DNA of 64,000 bases, from the NCBI GenBank assembly GCA_949825065.1, contig OX463855.1:41364301-41428300 (forward strand). The letters run 5' to 3'. Both the position numbers and the translations under genes were made by a program. Positions 29,325 to 40,357 of the stretch are shown one piece after another; the stretch's first letter is position 1, and every line of letters begins with the position of its first letter. Origin of the DNA: Odontocerum albicorne (taxonomy: Eukaryota; Arthropoda; Insecta; Trichoptera; Odontoceridae). Below the pieces are notes generated by a model, which did not search any database, was not told where the DNA came from, and saw only the letters and a list, made by a program, of their open reading frames with translations.

Positions 29325-29918
29325 TTAACCTGTTCACCGCGTTAAAAATCAAATTCCACGAATCCTGTGCGCGGCACAATTTCAGCGTTTTTTAATTTTT
29401 AAGTTTAAACACATATTTTGTTTAGAACCACTGATATTTGATTACAACACCAAGTAAACATGACACTTAAGTAATTTTCTGATAATAAATAATAGTCATT
29501 ACTCTTAAGGAGACTCATTAAATAAAGGAGATAAACTAAACTTTACGTAAAATAAACAAAGGAATGCTACGATCAAATCAATGCTTCATGACACTCACCC
29601 AATCAAATGCATATAGCACTAGTAATGTTTATTTACGTAAGAGAGACTCATCGCAGGACTCGATCCGCGCGACAGGTCGTTAATACTGGAAATATTGAGA
29701 AACCAAAAAAATTCGGCGCTCTGTTTATTCAACAATATCTCATAAACTAATATATTATTTGACAAGGTTTTCAGAGATATCGCTATTATAAAGATTATTT
29801 TAAATTTTAGTTCAATTTTTATTCCGGTTTTGTGTCATTTTTTTTAAGTATTTGTGATTTGAAACTTGGATTGTCGTCAGATCACAGGCGTTTGTGCTCC
29901 CCGCGGGGAACACGTTAA
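29325..29918. mobile_element. TTAA MITE, third family
   Basis: TTAACCTGTTCACCGCG at the left, complement of TTAACGTGTTCCCCGCG at the right. 594 bp, no coding content. piggyBac-type by its TTAA ends. Confidence 0.7.
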
Positions 29919-30670
29919 ATATAAGAATGTTTGAAACTGACGCGCGACTGATGAGCCACCCTAGACAAAGAGGTGTCGTAAAAAGTATTTGCTAGCATAG
30001 ATCAACTCAGAAAAACTAGTCATTCGACCGCGGCCATACCACTATCTGCCATTGGATTGACCATGAGATAACAGTAGCGTACCCATTGGTTGATCTGCAG
30101 ATTTTTACCATCGGTTGATTGGGAATCCGACTTTAAAAACATGAATTAACAAGCACTGGAATATCCGAAAACGATACGTGTTCGAAGATGATGATAGCTA
30201 ATTTAGTGGATGAAAAACGCACGTGCGTGTATTAACTTGAAGTGTACAGGTTGTCGTGTTTCAGCGTGCACATAAGTGACTTGTCAGACCAAACCCAAAG
30301 TTCCTGATAGGAGATCAAAGTTCCAAAACAATTGGCAGATTCAATCCGCCGCAGCCCTTATCTAAGCGGAATTTTATAAAGCGCTACTTTTGTGTTGCTT
30401 AATACCGCTATATGAATTTAAGAACGCGCCAAATGGCGTAAAACTTGCTAATGATCAGAGACCCAATGTAGAAAGATGCGAATAAACCGAATGCACTGAA
30501 CCTCCTTCCCCTTCCCCTTTATGCAACTAGGATATATGCAACAGGATATGATTATCAATTGGCTTCTATAGTATAGTCATCTCCGGTGGCAACAATGAAA
30601 AGCACCCTGACCCGCACTTTGTAATTTGCCTTCTATTATACTCTTCACGGTTAATGGTCATTCATTCATA
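29919..30670. other. No gene seen
   Basis: Mixed AT-rich sequence without a frame above 60 codons and without repeats shared in the window, apart from TACTCTTCACGG at 30640, reminiscent of the 42 bp array. Confidence 0.45.
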
Positions 30671-31254
30671 AACTTTTCCCTTCCTGTGCTAAAAAAAACC
30701 GCGCGTTCCGGTGCTGTGTATTTAAAACACATGTAAAAATGAGCGATTTAAAATCGGAAAAATAAGAATATTCATAGCCAATCGCTTAAATTAATTAAAT
30801 TTGAAGTCAAAAGTGATAATAATTGAAATTTAATTGCTGAAAACATGAAAAAACATCGGCCGACGTTCACAAAACGGGCGAAGCGACCACTTCAAATGGA
30901 TGCCCGAAAGCTACTAAAGCGAGCGAACTGAGATTCTATTTCTTGCGTTCCCATATACCAAAGTGAGACGTAAATAGCGTCGCTTCCTCACCCATAGCGG
31001 TTTTTTTAGAATGAATATACCTACGTCACACACTGACACACGTTTGATTGTATTAGTGAATTTATTCCCGATTTTCACAAAATATCTCTGATAAGTGCTA
31101 ATTTCTATTAATATTATTTTTTTTCATTCAATGCGTAAATGTATTACGGAGCAATACCTAAAATCTGGATGCAGTATTTATTATATTTATAGAGATAATA
31201 AAGTGTTTAGAAGCAATGTGTACTAGTTACACATTACAGGAAAGGAAGGGTTAA
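30671..31254 (-). mobile_element. piggyBac-type MITE, copy 3 (inverted)
   Basis: Right end GGAAAGGAAGGGTTAA is the complement of the standard left end. The left end TTTTCCCTTCCTGTGCTAAA has lost its TTAA. Interior parallels 18622-19193 on the opposite strand. Confidence 0.8.
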
Positions 31255-31319
31255 TGACTAGCAGAATATACAATAGTCTAATCAAAAACTAAATAATATG
31301 TAAAACGGTCGAAGAGCAA

Positions 31320-31410
31320 AGCCAGTCTAGAAGTGAATCCACCAGGAATCGAAAATGATGCTCTCGCTCGCTTAGCGTGAATGCTAACCGTTAGACTACG
31401 GCCGCCGAAT
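31320..31410 (-). mobile_element. tRNA-like SINE head
   Basis: Minus strand: GTAGTCTAACGGTTAGCAT (A box) and TTTTCGATTCCTGG (B box). The central region holds an extra GCGAGCGAGAGC. Not a clean tRNA. Confidence 0.5.
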
Positions 31411-31764
31411 ACAATATATTTACTGAAGGCAGGTACAGCTTGGCGCAAATATGATGTCATAATATCCGCATTACATGTCTCGTTAAAAATCGTGTAACAA
31501 TTTTACAGATTGCCTATTGTAAGAATACACTAACAAACACATTTAATGGCGATTCACGGCGAAAATTTACATATTTATAAAAATACACGAGAGACTGTTT
31601 GCGTGTCGCGTTGTTGTGTAACAAAATAATGCATTTTATGACAGGTGCGACGGCCGAACCGAATTTTCACTTCCAGCTTAATTTAAATATACGAGTGTCG
31701 TAAATGCCACTTTTTGAGTAAACGTTTAGGAGACAGAGGAAATGTTTTTTTTTTGTTTTTATAC

Positions 31765-31872
31765 ATATGACAAAAAAGACGGTCCGTCGTCGTGCACAGC
31801 AGCCTGTGACCGCCAACATAAGGGTGAGACGCTGGATATGGTTGGGTCACGTATTGAGAATACCGTTTGGTA
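31765..31872 (+). mobile_element. LINE coding-tail scrap
   Basis: Reads VRRRAQQPVTANIRVRRW then IWLGHVLRIPFG, the RW.WLGHVLR motif of LINE polyprotein tails. It stops at the left end of the MITE that follows. Confidence 0.65.
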
Positions 31873-32443
31873 TACTTAAGAAATTCTAGCACGGTTCCTG
31901 TGACAGTTCACAAATTTGCCCCAATACAACCTTGTAACGATGTTCAGTAATTTAAATTATTTTATCAACTTTAATATAAGCCTCAATTCTAAGAAATAGT
32001 AAGTTATTTAGGTAAATACATTACATAAAACTAACAATAATGACAAATTAATACATCTTGTTACAATTGAGCAAAAATGTGGCAGTTTGTTAAAATCAAA
32101 TAATATTTGGTGACGTTTGTCAAAAGTCACTACGTTAGTCTGCATTGGCTAGGGATGGGGTATTCGATAATTGGATTTTCGATTTTTTTATACCTAAAAT
32201 TAAATGTTCGTAATTAGTATTAATTCATAGCGAATCTAGTCCTATTTAAAGATAGATACAAATCATTCAATACATTAGAAAGTCAGTATAATGATAATTA
32301 GGAATTAAAACGTCAGTTTAGAGAAAAACAATTTTTTGATTTATAAAAAAACTATTCGATTTGTAAAAAAAACGATTTTACCCTATCCCTTTGAGACATG
32401 ACGTTTCAAACGTCACAGGAACCATCCTACATTTTCCCAAGTA
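31873..32443. mobile_element. 571 bp TA MITE, copy 1
   Basis: Ends TACTTAAGAAATTCTAG and complement of TACTTGGGAAAATGTAG, then GGTTCCTGTGAC on both sides, TA flanks. Matches 54220-54791 in the opposite orientation over its full length. Confidence 0.85.
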
Positions 32444-32449
32444 TAGTTG

Positions 32450-33472
32450 GTTAGGAGATGGGCTATTTAGCCGTCAGCGGGGGACTTGAGAAATTGTACG
32501 CCCATCCTGCACCGTGTCGGCCTACCTAACACTGGAGAACGTGGAGTGCCAAACTTTGGACCGACCTGGATGGAGCCGTTTTATGGCATATGTTACCTGT
32601 GTTCCTGGTGAAACGCACAGGATTTTGATAATTATGAAAATACAGGACTTTTAAATTTAAATGACTAGTGACACAATTCGCGTATTGTTTGAATAAGCTT
32701 CTATGGAAAGTCATCGCTTTTTACAGTTTGACGTCCGAGGAAGTGAGCCATATATCGTCGTGTGAAGACCAAACAAGTTTATCTCGATTTTGTAGAAAAT
32801 GAATAATACCTTTGGTTCAAGTCAGCGTCGGTTATCGGGAATACCAGCGATACAAAAATATATCGCTTAAGGGGATATTCTCATTTGGTATTCTTTTAAA
32901 TCGATTTTGTTTTCATTTTAATTTATTTATAATCTTTTCTGAATCATTTCCAATAAGAAATTGTCAAAAATCTTGAAAATTCGAAAAGTTACGAGGGTTT
33001 ATAGTCGAGCGCTTCGGTCGAAAAATGATCTGGGCTTCGCAGCTTTCGGGTCGTCTATTGTTATGGCAGTAGCCTTATTTTCCAAGGATTCTCGTCCAAT
33101 AGGATTTCTTGAAATGATGAATTGATATTTAGTTTGTCGGGATTTTTTAACAAGTTTATATGGCCCTGGAATTGCTGATTTAACAGTAAATTGAAAATAT
33201 TTACTTTAATTCGTGTAAAATCGCACTTGAAACTTTAAACGCGTTTCCTGAAAAATCACTTTTTTTAAACTATTACCCATAATAACTCCAAAACTAATTA
33301 ACCGATTTTGATGAATAAATACCTTAAGCTCCGTTAAAAATTTCTTAATCTAACTTTTCCTTGCCCTCCATTAATTCCAGACATATACATACATTCGCAA
33401 CTCATCCGCCGGACTTGACGTAGCAAATATTATTTTATATGTATATGTTATATAAAAAAATATGTAAAATAG
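32450..33472. other. No gene seen
   Basis: AT-rich; frames are short. ACTTTTTTTAAACTATTACC and neighbours at 33260-33340 look like decayed transposon sequence, without a firm match. Confidence 0.4.
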
Positions 33473-33790
33473 ATGGATTTAAAATGTGGTGCTGGAGAAG
33501 AATGTAACAAATTCTATGGACGGACGGCAAGGCGGACTAACGCTTCTATTCTCGACGAACCGAGAATCACCCACAGTTCGTTAACAATTCGACGAGTCTT
33601 CCGATTCTTTGGGCACATTGCTCGTGGCCAAGACAGTTTGGAGTTACTGGAAGCGTGGAAGGACGACACACAAGAGGAAGAATCCCAATGCGTTGGACTG
33701 ACCAAGTGAAAGACGCAACTCTTAACAACTGTTCTTCGAACCGCCTAGTGCAGGAATGGATGGAGTCGACAGAGGCTATCGTGGGAGTTA
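33473..33790 (+). pseudogene. LINE polyprotein tail
   Basis: GRTARRTNASILDEPRIT then IRRVFRFFGHIARGQDSLE and ESQCVGLTK, parallel to the fragment at 24800 without its 40 bp triplication. Frameshifted near the start. Confidence 0.7.
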
Positions 33791-33830
33791 CGCCAGCTCA
33801 GTCATAAACTACACGACAGGATGATATATA

Positions 33831-34259
33831 GGACAGTTACTATACTATATTTAGATTTACGGGAAATGTTGAAAACGCTCCCCCATAAAATCGCGTAGTC
33901 TGAGATGAACTAGTTTACGTTTCGCGCGACGATATAATATATATTTTGCAAAAAGTAGACCAGCTCTCAGTTAACGAGTGCAACTCGTGGAAATGCATAT
34001 GCCGAGTGAGTGCTTGCATCGGGACGTCAACGGGATCACATCACTTGATCGCGCTTACCATAGATGCATACTGCATTGCATTATTGTCTGCTCAGAATTA
34101 TACTGCACTATACGAGTAGCCACAACACTAACTTCGGAGCTATGATAAAATTTTGTTCTCCTCTATGAAATAATATTAATAATGATAAAAACATTGTATA
34201 AGAGATGAAAAACGTATAATAAAGATGTAAGAAGAAATAAAACTAAGATACAAATAATT
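33831..34259. other. No gene seen
   Basis: No frame or family recognised. Confidence 0.4.
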
Positions 34260-34425
34260 TACAATAATATATTATTTATACAATAGTTAAGGCATTAACA
34301 CTGTGGAGATTTCAAGACATTGTAATTTGTTTTATCAAACACTGTTTATTCCACTTTTTGTAACGGTATAACCCTACCGGTTTCACCCTACCGATGAGGT
34401 GAAAGCCTTGAAACCGGAAGACGAA
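34260..34425. mobile_element. Penelope-like 3' ends joined head to head
   Basis: 34265-34385 is minus-oriented tail sequence (TTCCACTTTTTGTAACGG, TAACCCTACCGGTTTCA). At about 34390 it flips to plus orientation (GATGAGGTGAAAGCCTTGAA). Two truncated copies, or one snapped-back copy. Confidence 0.6.
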
Positions 34426-34494
34426 CCAAAAAGAAACCTTTGTTGTTCTTCCGATATGTGATAACACATTCTAGTTTACCTGTACCATTGTTTT

Positions 34495-34700
34495 AAACAA
34501 GCTTCCAAAAATCATTGTATTCAATCGCTTCCGTAAGCTGCACACACCACTCGTTTTTCTAACACTATGAGGTAGACCACTCCAGGCCACACGACCAGCA
34601 ACGGTAAAAGCCCTACCATAATACTACGCCCCACTGGATCGACCCGCAAGAACCAATTCATCCGATGAAGAAGAAATCGACCTAAAAAATTCACCCTTCT
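34495..34700 (-). pseudogene. LINE C-terminal tail
   Basis: Minus strand: YYGRAFTVAGRVAWSGLP then HSVRKTSGVCSLRKRLN, the FTVAGPxxWNSLPxSVR motif that ends CR1/L2-like LINE proteins. Upstream (34700-35000) frames are broken. Confidence 0.7.
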
Positions 34701-35069
34701 CCGAACGACCCCCTCCAGACATACACTCGAAAGATAAACACGAGATAAAAACCAAAAAAATATTGCGACACAAATAACTAATATATTATGAGGAATCCAC
34801 TACGGACGAAGGAATATCCCCAGACACATACTCGATAAACGAAAAGAAGATAAAAGGACCTAAATACAAAGAGACAAGGCTAGAAATCAATCAGCTCGTG
34901 ACACCCGACCCAGAGTAGACTCCCCAGAAGCGAACCAATACGACAACATTTCTGACTACCATATACTCGTATCCATCAGCCTAGCCTAGCCTAGCAGCGG
35001 CACTGAAGACAGACGAGTCTAGAAATCAGACACACCAGAATAAACAGAACTAAAAACTGTCATGTTTTT

Positions 35070-35276
35070 TTAACAAAGATAATGACTATATTTTGGCGTT
35101 TCGCGAAAGTCACGTATTCTATGAGCTTTGGAAGCACAACGGTTATTGGCTACTTCAGTCTCTTGCTGTTGTTGCATCTGTCGAAAATTTCGCATTTGCT
35201 GAGCATGTGTAGCGCCACTCTCATTGATTTTCTCTACTGTTTGTCCCTCGCGCCGTTGTCCCCGATAGTTGCGCAT
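35070..35276 (-). other. Unrecognised frame with repeated RxRDFR-like motif
   Basis: Contains THAQQMRNFRQMQQQQETE and SKAHRIRDFRET: two R-x-FR units. Such repeats occur near the start of some insect transposon proteins, but the link is weak. Confidence 0.25.
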
Positions 35277-35538
35277 ATATTCAGCACTCTTCGTTCTTCT
35301 TTCGTTTGGATATATTATTTGATTAAACCGCGACTATCACAAATTATTTATTTATTTGAAGAGAATTCTAATTTTAATGTATTAATCATCATTGTTTATT
35401 TAATCCGGTCACTACATTAAATACTTCTCCGCATGTGCACATGTTTAGAAAAACATATTTGGTAAGAAAATCGTAGAAAACTTACTAAGGGAAGATCTAC
35501 AAAGAAACCTTTGTAGATCTTTCGATGTGTGATTTGTG

Positions 35539-35545
<7 letters not shown>

Positions 35546-35579
<34 letters not shown>
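35546..35579. repeat. (CA)n microsatellite
   Basis: About 17 CA units, flanked by unique sequence. Confidence 0.95.
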
Positions 35580-35581
<2 letters not shown>

Positions 35582-35589
35582 GGCTTTAG

Positions 35590-36060
35590 GTGTAGTGAAT
35601 GTATGTACCCGGTCTGTACCTATGAAACCGGATTTTTTTTATAGAAAATACACATATTGTATGAAAATGGTAAAAAATATTTTATTTAAAATATTGCCCA
35701 TCGCTAGCTACACATTTTCCCCATCTCTCTGGCAATTTGTGGATGCCACGCCAAAAAAACTGTTGCTCTTTTGAGGCAAACCAATCATCTAGCCATTTTC
35801 GTACATTTTCGAAAGAAGTGAAGCGCTGCTCAGCAAGTGCGTGTCCCATCGATGCAAATAAGTAGTAATCGGATGGAGACAAGTCTGGTGAGTAAGCCGC
35901 ATGCGAAAGTATTTACCAACTAAACGCCTTAATCGTTTCCTTGACCGGTTTTGATGTGTGCGATGCTGCATTATCATGAAGCAAAATCACTTTGTGTTGC
36001 CTCTTTTGATACTCTGGTCGAGTAGCGACGGTAAAATGTATATCATAATAATCCGCGCTA
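35590..36060 (-). pseudogene. Mariner C-terminal part, mauritiana-like
   Basis: Minus strand: RPEYQKRQHKVILLHDNAAS (second Asp), then a TAA after KAFSW, then YSPDLSPSDYYLFASMGHAL (third Asp), FFWRGIHKLPERWGKCV, end at 35682. It resembles the Mos1 group (ASMGHALAEQRF, WRGIHKLPERW). GTGTAGTGAATGTATGTACC at 35591 may be its terminal repeat. The N-terminal two thirds are missing. Confidence 0.82.
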
Positions 36061-36417
36061 TTGGATCGATTCAGAAAAATTTACCAGATGAAGAATCAAT
36101 GGATCCTCTGAAAGTAATCTGTCGACTTTGGGTTATATTCAAACATGGCCCACTATGACTCGGGTCATATATGCATTTGAAATATGCTGATGGGTTTCTC
36201 AACGCCAATGTTTAAGAATACCCAGGACATAAGTCTGTCTGCCTAGCGTCTAAAATGTTAGTTTCTTGATTATGTAAAACATGTTGGCGTGCATACCTTA
36301 ACTCGAAAATATACAGAAATTGGACATGGTGCAGTATAACTCCAAGCGGGCGATGTGCCAAGCCGGTACTGAAATTGGAAGTGGATTTTATCGACTTTCT
36401 GACTCTCAGTCGACGAG
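36061..36417. other. No gene seen
   Basis: Nothing recognised. Confidence 0.4.
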
Positions 36418-36626
36418 TAAGGCCTCAGCCACACAGGTAGGAGCCTCGCTTGGTGCTTAGAGCTACGCTACTAGGTGACTATAATTGTCACGTAGCGTGG
36501 CGCGACGCGTGCTGTGTGGCCATTGCGATAGTATGGGGTGCGTTTGGTTCGCTAGGATATGTCACCTAGCTCAAAGCGTAGCTCTAAGCACCAAGCGAGG
36601 CTCCTACCTGTGTGGCCGAGGCCTTA
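36418..36626. mobile_element. PIF/Harbinger-type MITE, complete 203 bp copy
   Basis: Ends GGCCTCAGCCACACAGGTAG and complement of GGCCTCGGCCACACAGGTAG. TAA precedes and TTA follows, a TWA-type target site. Terminal repeats of about 50 bp include GGTGCTTAGAGCTACGCT. It is the shortest complete version of the family. Confidence 0.85.
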
Positions 36627-36639
36627 GTCTAACTTATTT

Positions 36640-36790
36640 ATTTATTATTACACATGACAAGAAATATACACAATTTGCGAAAAAACAACAGGTAATTTGA
36701 TTTGGACATACAATTTTAATGGATCTGGGTTTGTTGCCTTTCATTTGCCGTATCCCCAGTAAACTAGGCTTTTGCCTGTATCTCACTGAG
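36640..36790. repeat. Dispersed repeat, uninterrupted copy of 5345..5700
   Basis: GACAAGAAATATACAC, AATGGATCTGGGTTTGTTG, CCCCAGTAAACTAGGC. Serves as the empty-site reference for the Penelope-like insertion at 5404. Confidence 0.65.
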
Positions 36791-37021
36791 GATATTTAGC
36801 ATGAAAAAATAAATCGATACTTCTTTCCGATTTTTGATTACACAAAAACAAAACCCCGTTGCACGTTCTCATCAACCTGACAGTGACACTCAACTACAAC
36901 TGGAAACATCTTGCGAAATACAACTCCTCACACATCATCACTCCAGAAAGACCAAAAATATTCATCCCACAATATACCGCACACAATCATAAGAATAAAA
37001 ATTAAAATTAAAAAAAAAATG

Positions 37022-37490
37022 TTATAAGTGATATGGGATGAATGTGAACTTACGGCTGTTGTGTTGAGTAAGGTTAAGGGGAGAACTCTGAGATGGTTTG
37101 GACACGTGAAACGAATTAATGAAGAAAGATTAACAAAACAAATATAGTGCAAATGCGAGGAGCGGTCGTAGCAGAGGAAGGAATTTACGGTTGGATCGAG
37201 TGAACGATATATTGAAAGAAGAAAACGTAAAAAGTCCGATAAATACATACATACGCATCATCACGCCGTGTCCCTTGCGGGGTAGGCGTGAGAACAGATT
37301 TCCAAACTTTCAAATTCATGCACACAACTTTTGCCTCATCTACATTCATACATCTCATCACGCCCAATGTTCTATTACACATATTTATCACTTTGCCTTG
37401 TTTCAAAATCTGGTCCATTTGGTCCAGACATGTTTTCATCGGTCTAACTCTTTTCAAGCACACTTTGCACTTCAGACTAGTACGAGTATA
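37022..37490. mobile_element. Two RL LINE 3' parts, tail to tail
   Basis: 37022-37245 is plus (GATGAATGTGAACTTACGG, CTCTGAGATGGTTTGGACA, GATCGAGTGAACGATATATT). 37250-37490 is minus, beginning with the tail ACGCATCATCACGCCGTGTC. They meet at ATAAATACATACATACGC. Confidence 0.7.
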
Positions 37491-37511
37491 GTCACTTGGT
37501 CGTTCTTTTTT

Positions 37512-37690
37512 TTTTTACCTGGCGAGTTAATTGCCTTCTCTTCCAACCAACCAAAAAGATGTTTTTATAGGCCCTTAGTGTTAACCAGACTGGAATCCTA
37601 TTAAAAAAAAACTGGGTTCCAGCGGGGATCGAACCCGCAACCTCCGGATCGGCAGACAAGTGTCTTACCACCAGGCCACGGAGGTCGTAA
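37512..37690 (-). mobile_element. tRNA-derived SINE, family 1, best copy
   Basis: Minus strand from 37687: ACGACCTCCGTGGCCTGG, GTGGTAAGACACTTGTC, GCGGGTTCGATCCCCGC (near-perfect B box with its stem), then GGAACCCAGT, a T run, GGTTGGTTGGAAGAGA and AATTAACTCGCCAGG. Head is tRNA-like; the last 45 bases resemble the LL LINE tail. Confidence 0.8.
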
Positions 37691-37829
37691 TATATTAAAG
37701 CGCATTTCTTCGTCTTACTTAAAACATCCGTTTTATCTGTGCGTTTATTTATGATTTCTTAATTTCGTTTTCTTTCCAACATTGACACTCCACAGCATTA
37801 ATCTTATCTCTTGTACTTTTTCTATCAAG

Positions 37830-38176
37830 TTCTAGACAGACAATTTATATCAAGAATCAAGTTGGACGGTTCCGAGATCTTTCGGACAATTCTAAGACAT
37901 CGTTAAAAGAACGCTAATTCAGCAAGCACGTCTTCAAAAGGAACCTTATCTGGCTGAAACATGAGGTGTTGAACCGCCCACTTCTCTCGGGCGGATGAGA
38001 GTCAGACACTCTCGTCATATAATATCCGTGTAGTGAAGCTAATCGCATATGGGCATTCAAGTTGACACTGATAAGGGGTGAATGTGAACTAATGTCTTAA
38101 GTAAGATAGAGATGAGCATACTGAGATGGTCTGTGCACGTGGAACGAATGAACGGAGAAATACCTACAAAACAAAT
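37830..38176 (+). mobile_element. RL LINE carrying a 255 bp foreign module
   Basis: 37830-38085 (AATTTATATCAAGAATCAAG to TTGACACTGATAAGGGG) is joined to RL sequence (TGAATGTGAACTAATG...ACAAATA). The same junction and module occur inverted at 61330-61690. The RL part ends at the mariner. Confidence 0.75.
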
Positions 38177-38179
38177 ATA

Positions 38180-39471
38180 CGAGGGTGGTCCGATAAGTAC
38201 TTAGCGTACAAAATAATAACAAGAATTTTGGAAAAGTGGCGATTTATTTCTCAACATAATCTCCTTTGAGTTCGATACACTTGACCCAGCGATGCTCCAA
38301 CTTCTTTAACCCGTCTGAAAAATACGTTTTCTGGAGGTCTGCAAAGTAGGCCGTCGTGGCGGCGATAACCTCCTCATTCGACTCAAATTTCTGCCCGGCG
38401 AGTGACTTTTTCAAATTTGGAAACAAAAAGAAGTCGCACGGGGCCAAATCCGGAGAATACGGTGGATGGGGCACCAGTTCGTAGCCTAATTCTACCAATT
38501 TGGCGGTGGCGACGGCGGAGGTGTGAGCCGGTGCGTTGTCATGATGGAAGAGCACTTTTTTCTTCGCCAAATGGGGCCGTTTTTTCTGCAATTCGGCGTC
38601 GAATCGGCCCAATAATTCGGCATAGTAGAGCCCTGTGACCGTTTTGCCCTTCTCCAGGAAGTCGATGTAGATCACACCTTTTGAATCCCAGAAAACGGTG
38701 GCCATCACCTTTCCGGCCGATAGGACAGTCTTCGCCTTCTTCGGAGCACGTTCGCCGGGTGAAGTCCACTGTTTCGACTGTTCCTTGGTCTCGGGTGTGT
38801 ACCAGTGTATCCATGTTTCGTCGACGGTCACGAAACGACGCAGAAACTCCTTCGGATTGCGCTTAAACATCGTCAAACACTGCTCTGAAGTGGTTTCACG
38901 GTTGCGCTTGTTGTCCGGAGTGAGCAAACGCGGCATCCATCGCGCCGACAGCATTCTCATGCCCAATACTTCATGCAGGATATGACCCACGCGGTTTTTT
39001 GAGATGCCTACTGTCTCAGCTATCTCGCGCACCTTCAATCGGCGGTCTGCCAATACGAGATCGTGGATTTTTGTCACGTTATCCTCCGTGGTAGCCGTTT
39101 TCGGGGCACCTGGGTGTGGCTCATCAAAAACCGACGTGCGATCACGTTGAAACTCGTTAAACCAATTTTTGACGGTCGCCATCGAAGGAGAAGAGTCACC
39201 GTACACATAATCCAAGCGCTCTTTGATTTCGCTGTGCGATTTCCCTTTCAAAAACAAGAATCGAATCACCGACCGATATTGGTCTTTTTCCATTTTTCTC
39301 AAATCCGCGGACACGCTCGCTTCCACACGCGGTCAAAACAAAACTACGCGTCCGATTCGGCTGAAATTTTGACAGTAGCTGTCAACGAGAATGTACTACG
39401 CGATAAAAAATTGCTCTTGCGATAGTGGTGCCATCGGGCGGTGAGGCTAAGTACTTATCGGACCACCCTCG
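38180..39471 (-). mobile_element. Mariner family D, complete 1292 bp
   Basis: CGAGGGTGGTCCGATAAGTA at the left and its exact complement at the right, TA at 38178-38179 and 39472-39473. It encodes one uninterrupted transposase. It lies inside an RL LINE copy (38085-38176 and 39474-39715). Confidence 0.95.
38244..39293 (-). CDS. Mariner family D transposase, apparently intact, 349 aa
   Basis: Cuts and joins its own element at TA sites in the nucleus. Start taken at ATG 39291-39293 (MEKDQYRSVIRFLFLKGKSH); further upstream the frame has only non-ATG codons. Residues 1-55 and about 70-112 form the paired helix-turn-helix domain (IAETVGISKNRVGHIL). WMPRLL at 119-124 is the linker motif (usually WVPHEL). 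Catalytic Asp at 158 (TVDETW), 252 (HHDNAPAHT) and 287 (YSPDLAPCDFFLF) give D34D. End GDYVEK. Length and order match irritans-type mariners such as Himar1. No stop, shift or missing motif. Expressed or not cannot be told; there is no host promoter in view. Confidence 0.95.
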   Translation of the reverse strand: MEKDQYRSVIRFLFLKGKSHSEIKERLDYVYGDSSPSMATVKNWFNEFQRDRTSVFDEPHPGAPKTATTEDNVTKIHDLVLADRRLKVREIAETVGISKNRVGHILHEVLGMRMLSARWMPRLLTPDNKRNRETTSEQCLTMFKRNPKEFLRRFVTVDETWIHWYTPETKEQSKQWTSPGERAPKKAKTVLSAGKVMATVFWDSKGVIYIDFLEKGKTVTGLYYAELLGRFDAELQKKRPHLAKKKVLFHHDNAPAHTSAVATAKLVELGYELVPHPPYSPDLAPCDFFLFPNLKKSLAGQKFESNEEVIAATTAYFADLQKTYFSDGLKKLEHRWVKCIELKGDYVEK

Positions 39472-39473
39472 TA

Positions 39474-39715
39474 TGTATATATATATATTGCAAATGTGAG
39501 TTAAACGCGTGGGAGAGGAAGGCCATTGAAATTATAGTTGGATCAATTGAATGATACTCAGAAAGAATGAAACGTTAAAAGTCAAATAAATCGTAGGCGT
39601 TGTATGAGAATGTGTGTTGATGTAGAATAGGCGAAGGATGTTTGTCGAGAGTTTCTCGGCGCTCTATCCTCTCTGCCTACCCTGACAGGGAGACGTTGTG
39701 ATGGTATGTATGTAA
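39474..39715 (+). mobile_element. RL LINE 3' end, continuation after mariner
   Basis: TATATTGCAAATGTGAG to the tail GGTATGTATGTA. It carries the CMRMCVD..RRMFVESFSA-like frame with shifts. Confidence 0.75.
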
Positions 39716-40355
39716 ATTGCATAATCCGTGAGAATTTTAAAATAGATAAAAGTCTAAAAATAGTAACAATGAATAGTGATACTTCACCGTAAGCTGACTC
39801 AACGATGCCTAAAAAATGTATCAATCAACGAGTTCAAGCCAAAATGTATCTATCGAGATACGGAAGATATCAATATCGGAAAATGCTATCTTATCGTGCA
39901 AATAATATCATACATTATCTATCAAATTCAGGAAATCTTCAGATCAATATGCATTCTTCCGTATCGCTACGTTAGCAGTTGAGCACAAATGAATGACACG
40001 GATCAAATCGGTAACATTTATGACAAGTACACTCAGTGAGATTCGAAAGCGCCGATAGCGGGCTCATGCAACCAGCGGCGGACTGAGCACGGTGTGACTA
40101 GGAATTTCCCGGTGGGCCGAAGGTACTGAGTGCGCCGATGTGAAAATAACTAACGAGATCCTATAAAGTGGACATCACTTGACACTGGCGTGTACTCCTT
40201 CATATATAAGAGTTCACGGCCATTATTCAAGAAGAAATGAACCGAAATAAAATATTTAAGCCTTTTCCCTATAAGGCATAGTGGGTAGTGTGTACCTGTA
40301 GGCCAGATATTTATTTAACATTTTTATTTTGATAAATATTAAAAGCTTTATAAGT
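39716..40355. other. No gene seen
   Basis: No family recognised. 40050-40150 is somewhat GC-richer. Confidence 0.4.
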
Positions 40356-40357
40356 CC

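Noticed and set aside
35529..35774. Frame starting with HTHTHT
   Set aside because: Created by the CA microsatellite.
38244..39293. SETMAR-type host gene
   Set aside because: Only the transposase part is present, between exact terminal repeats; there is no SET domain.
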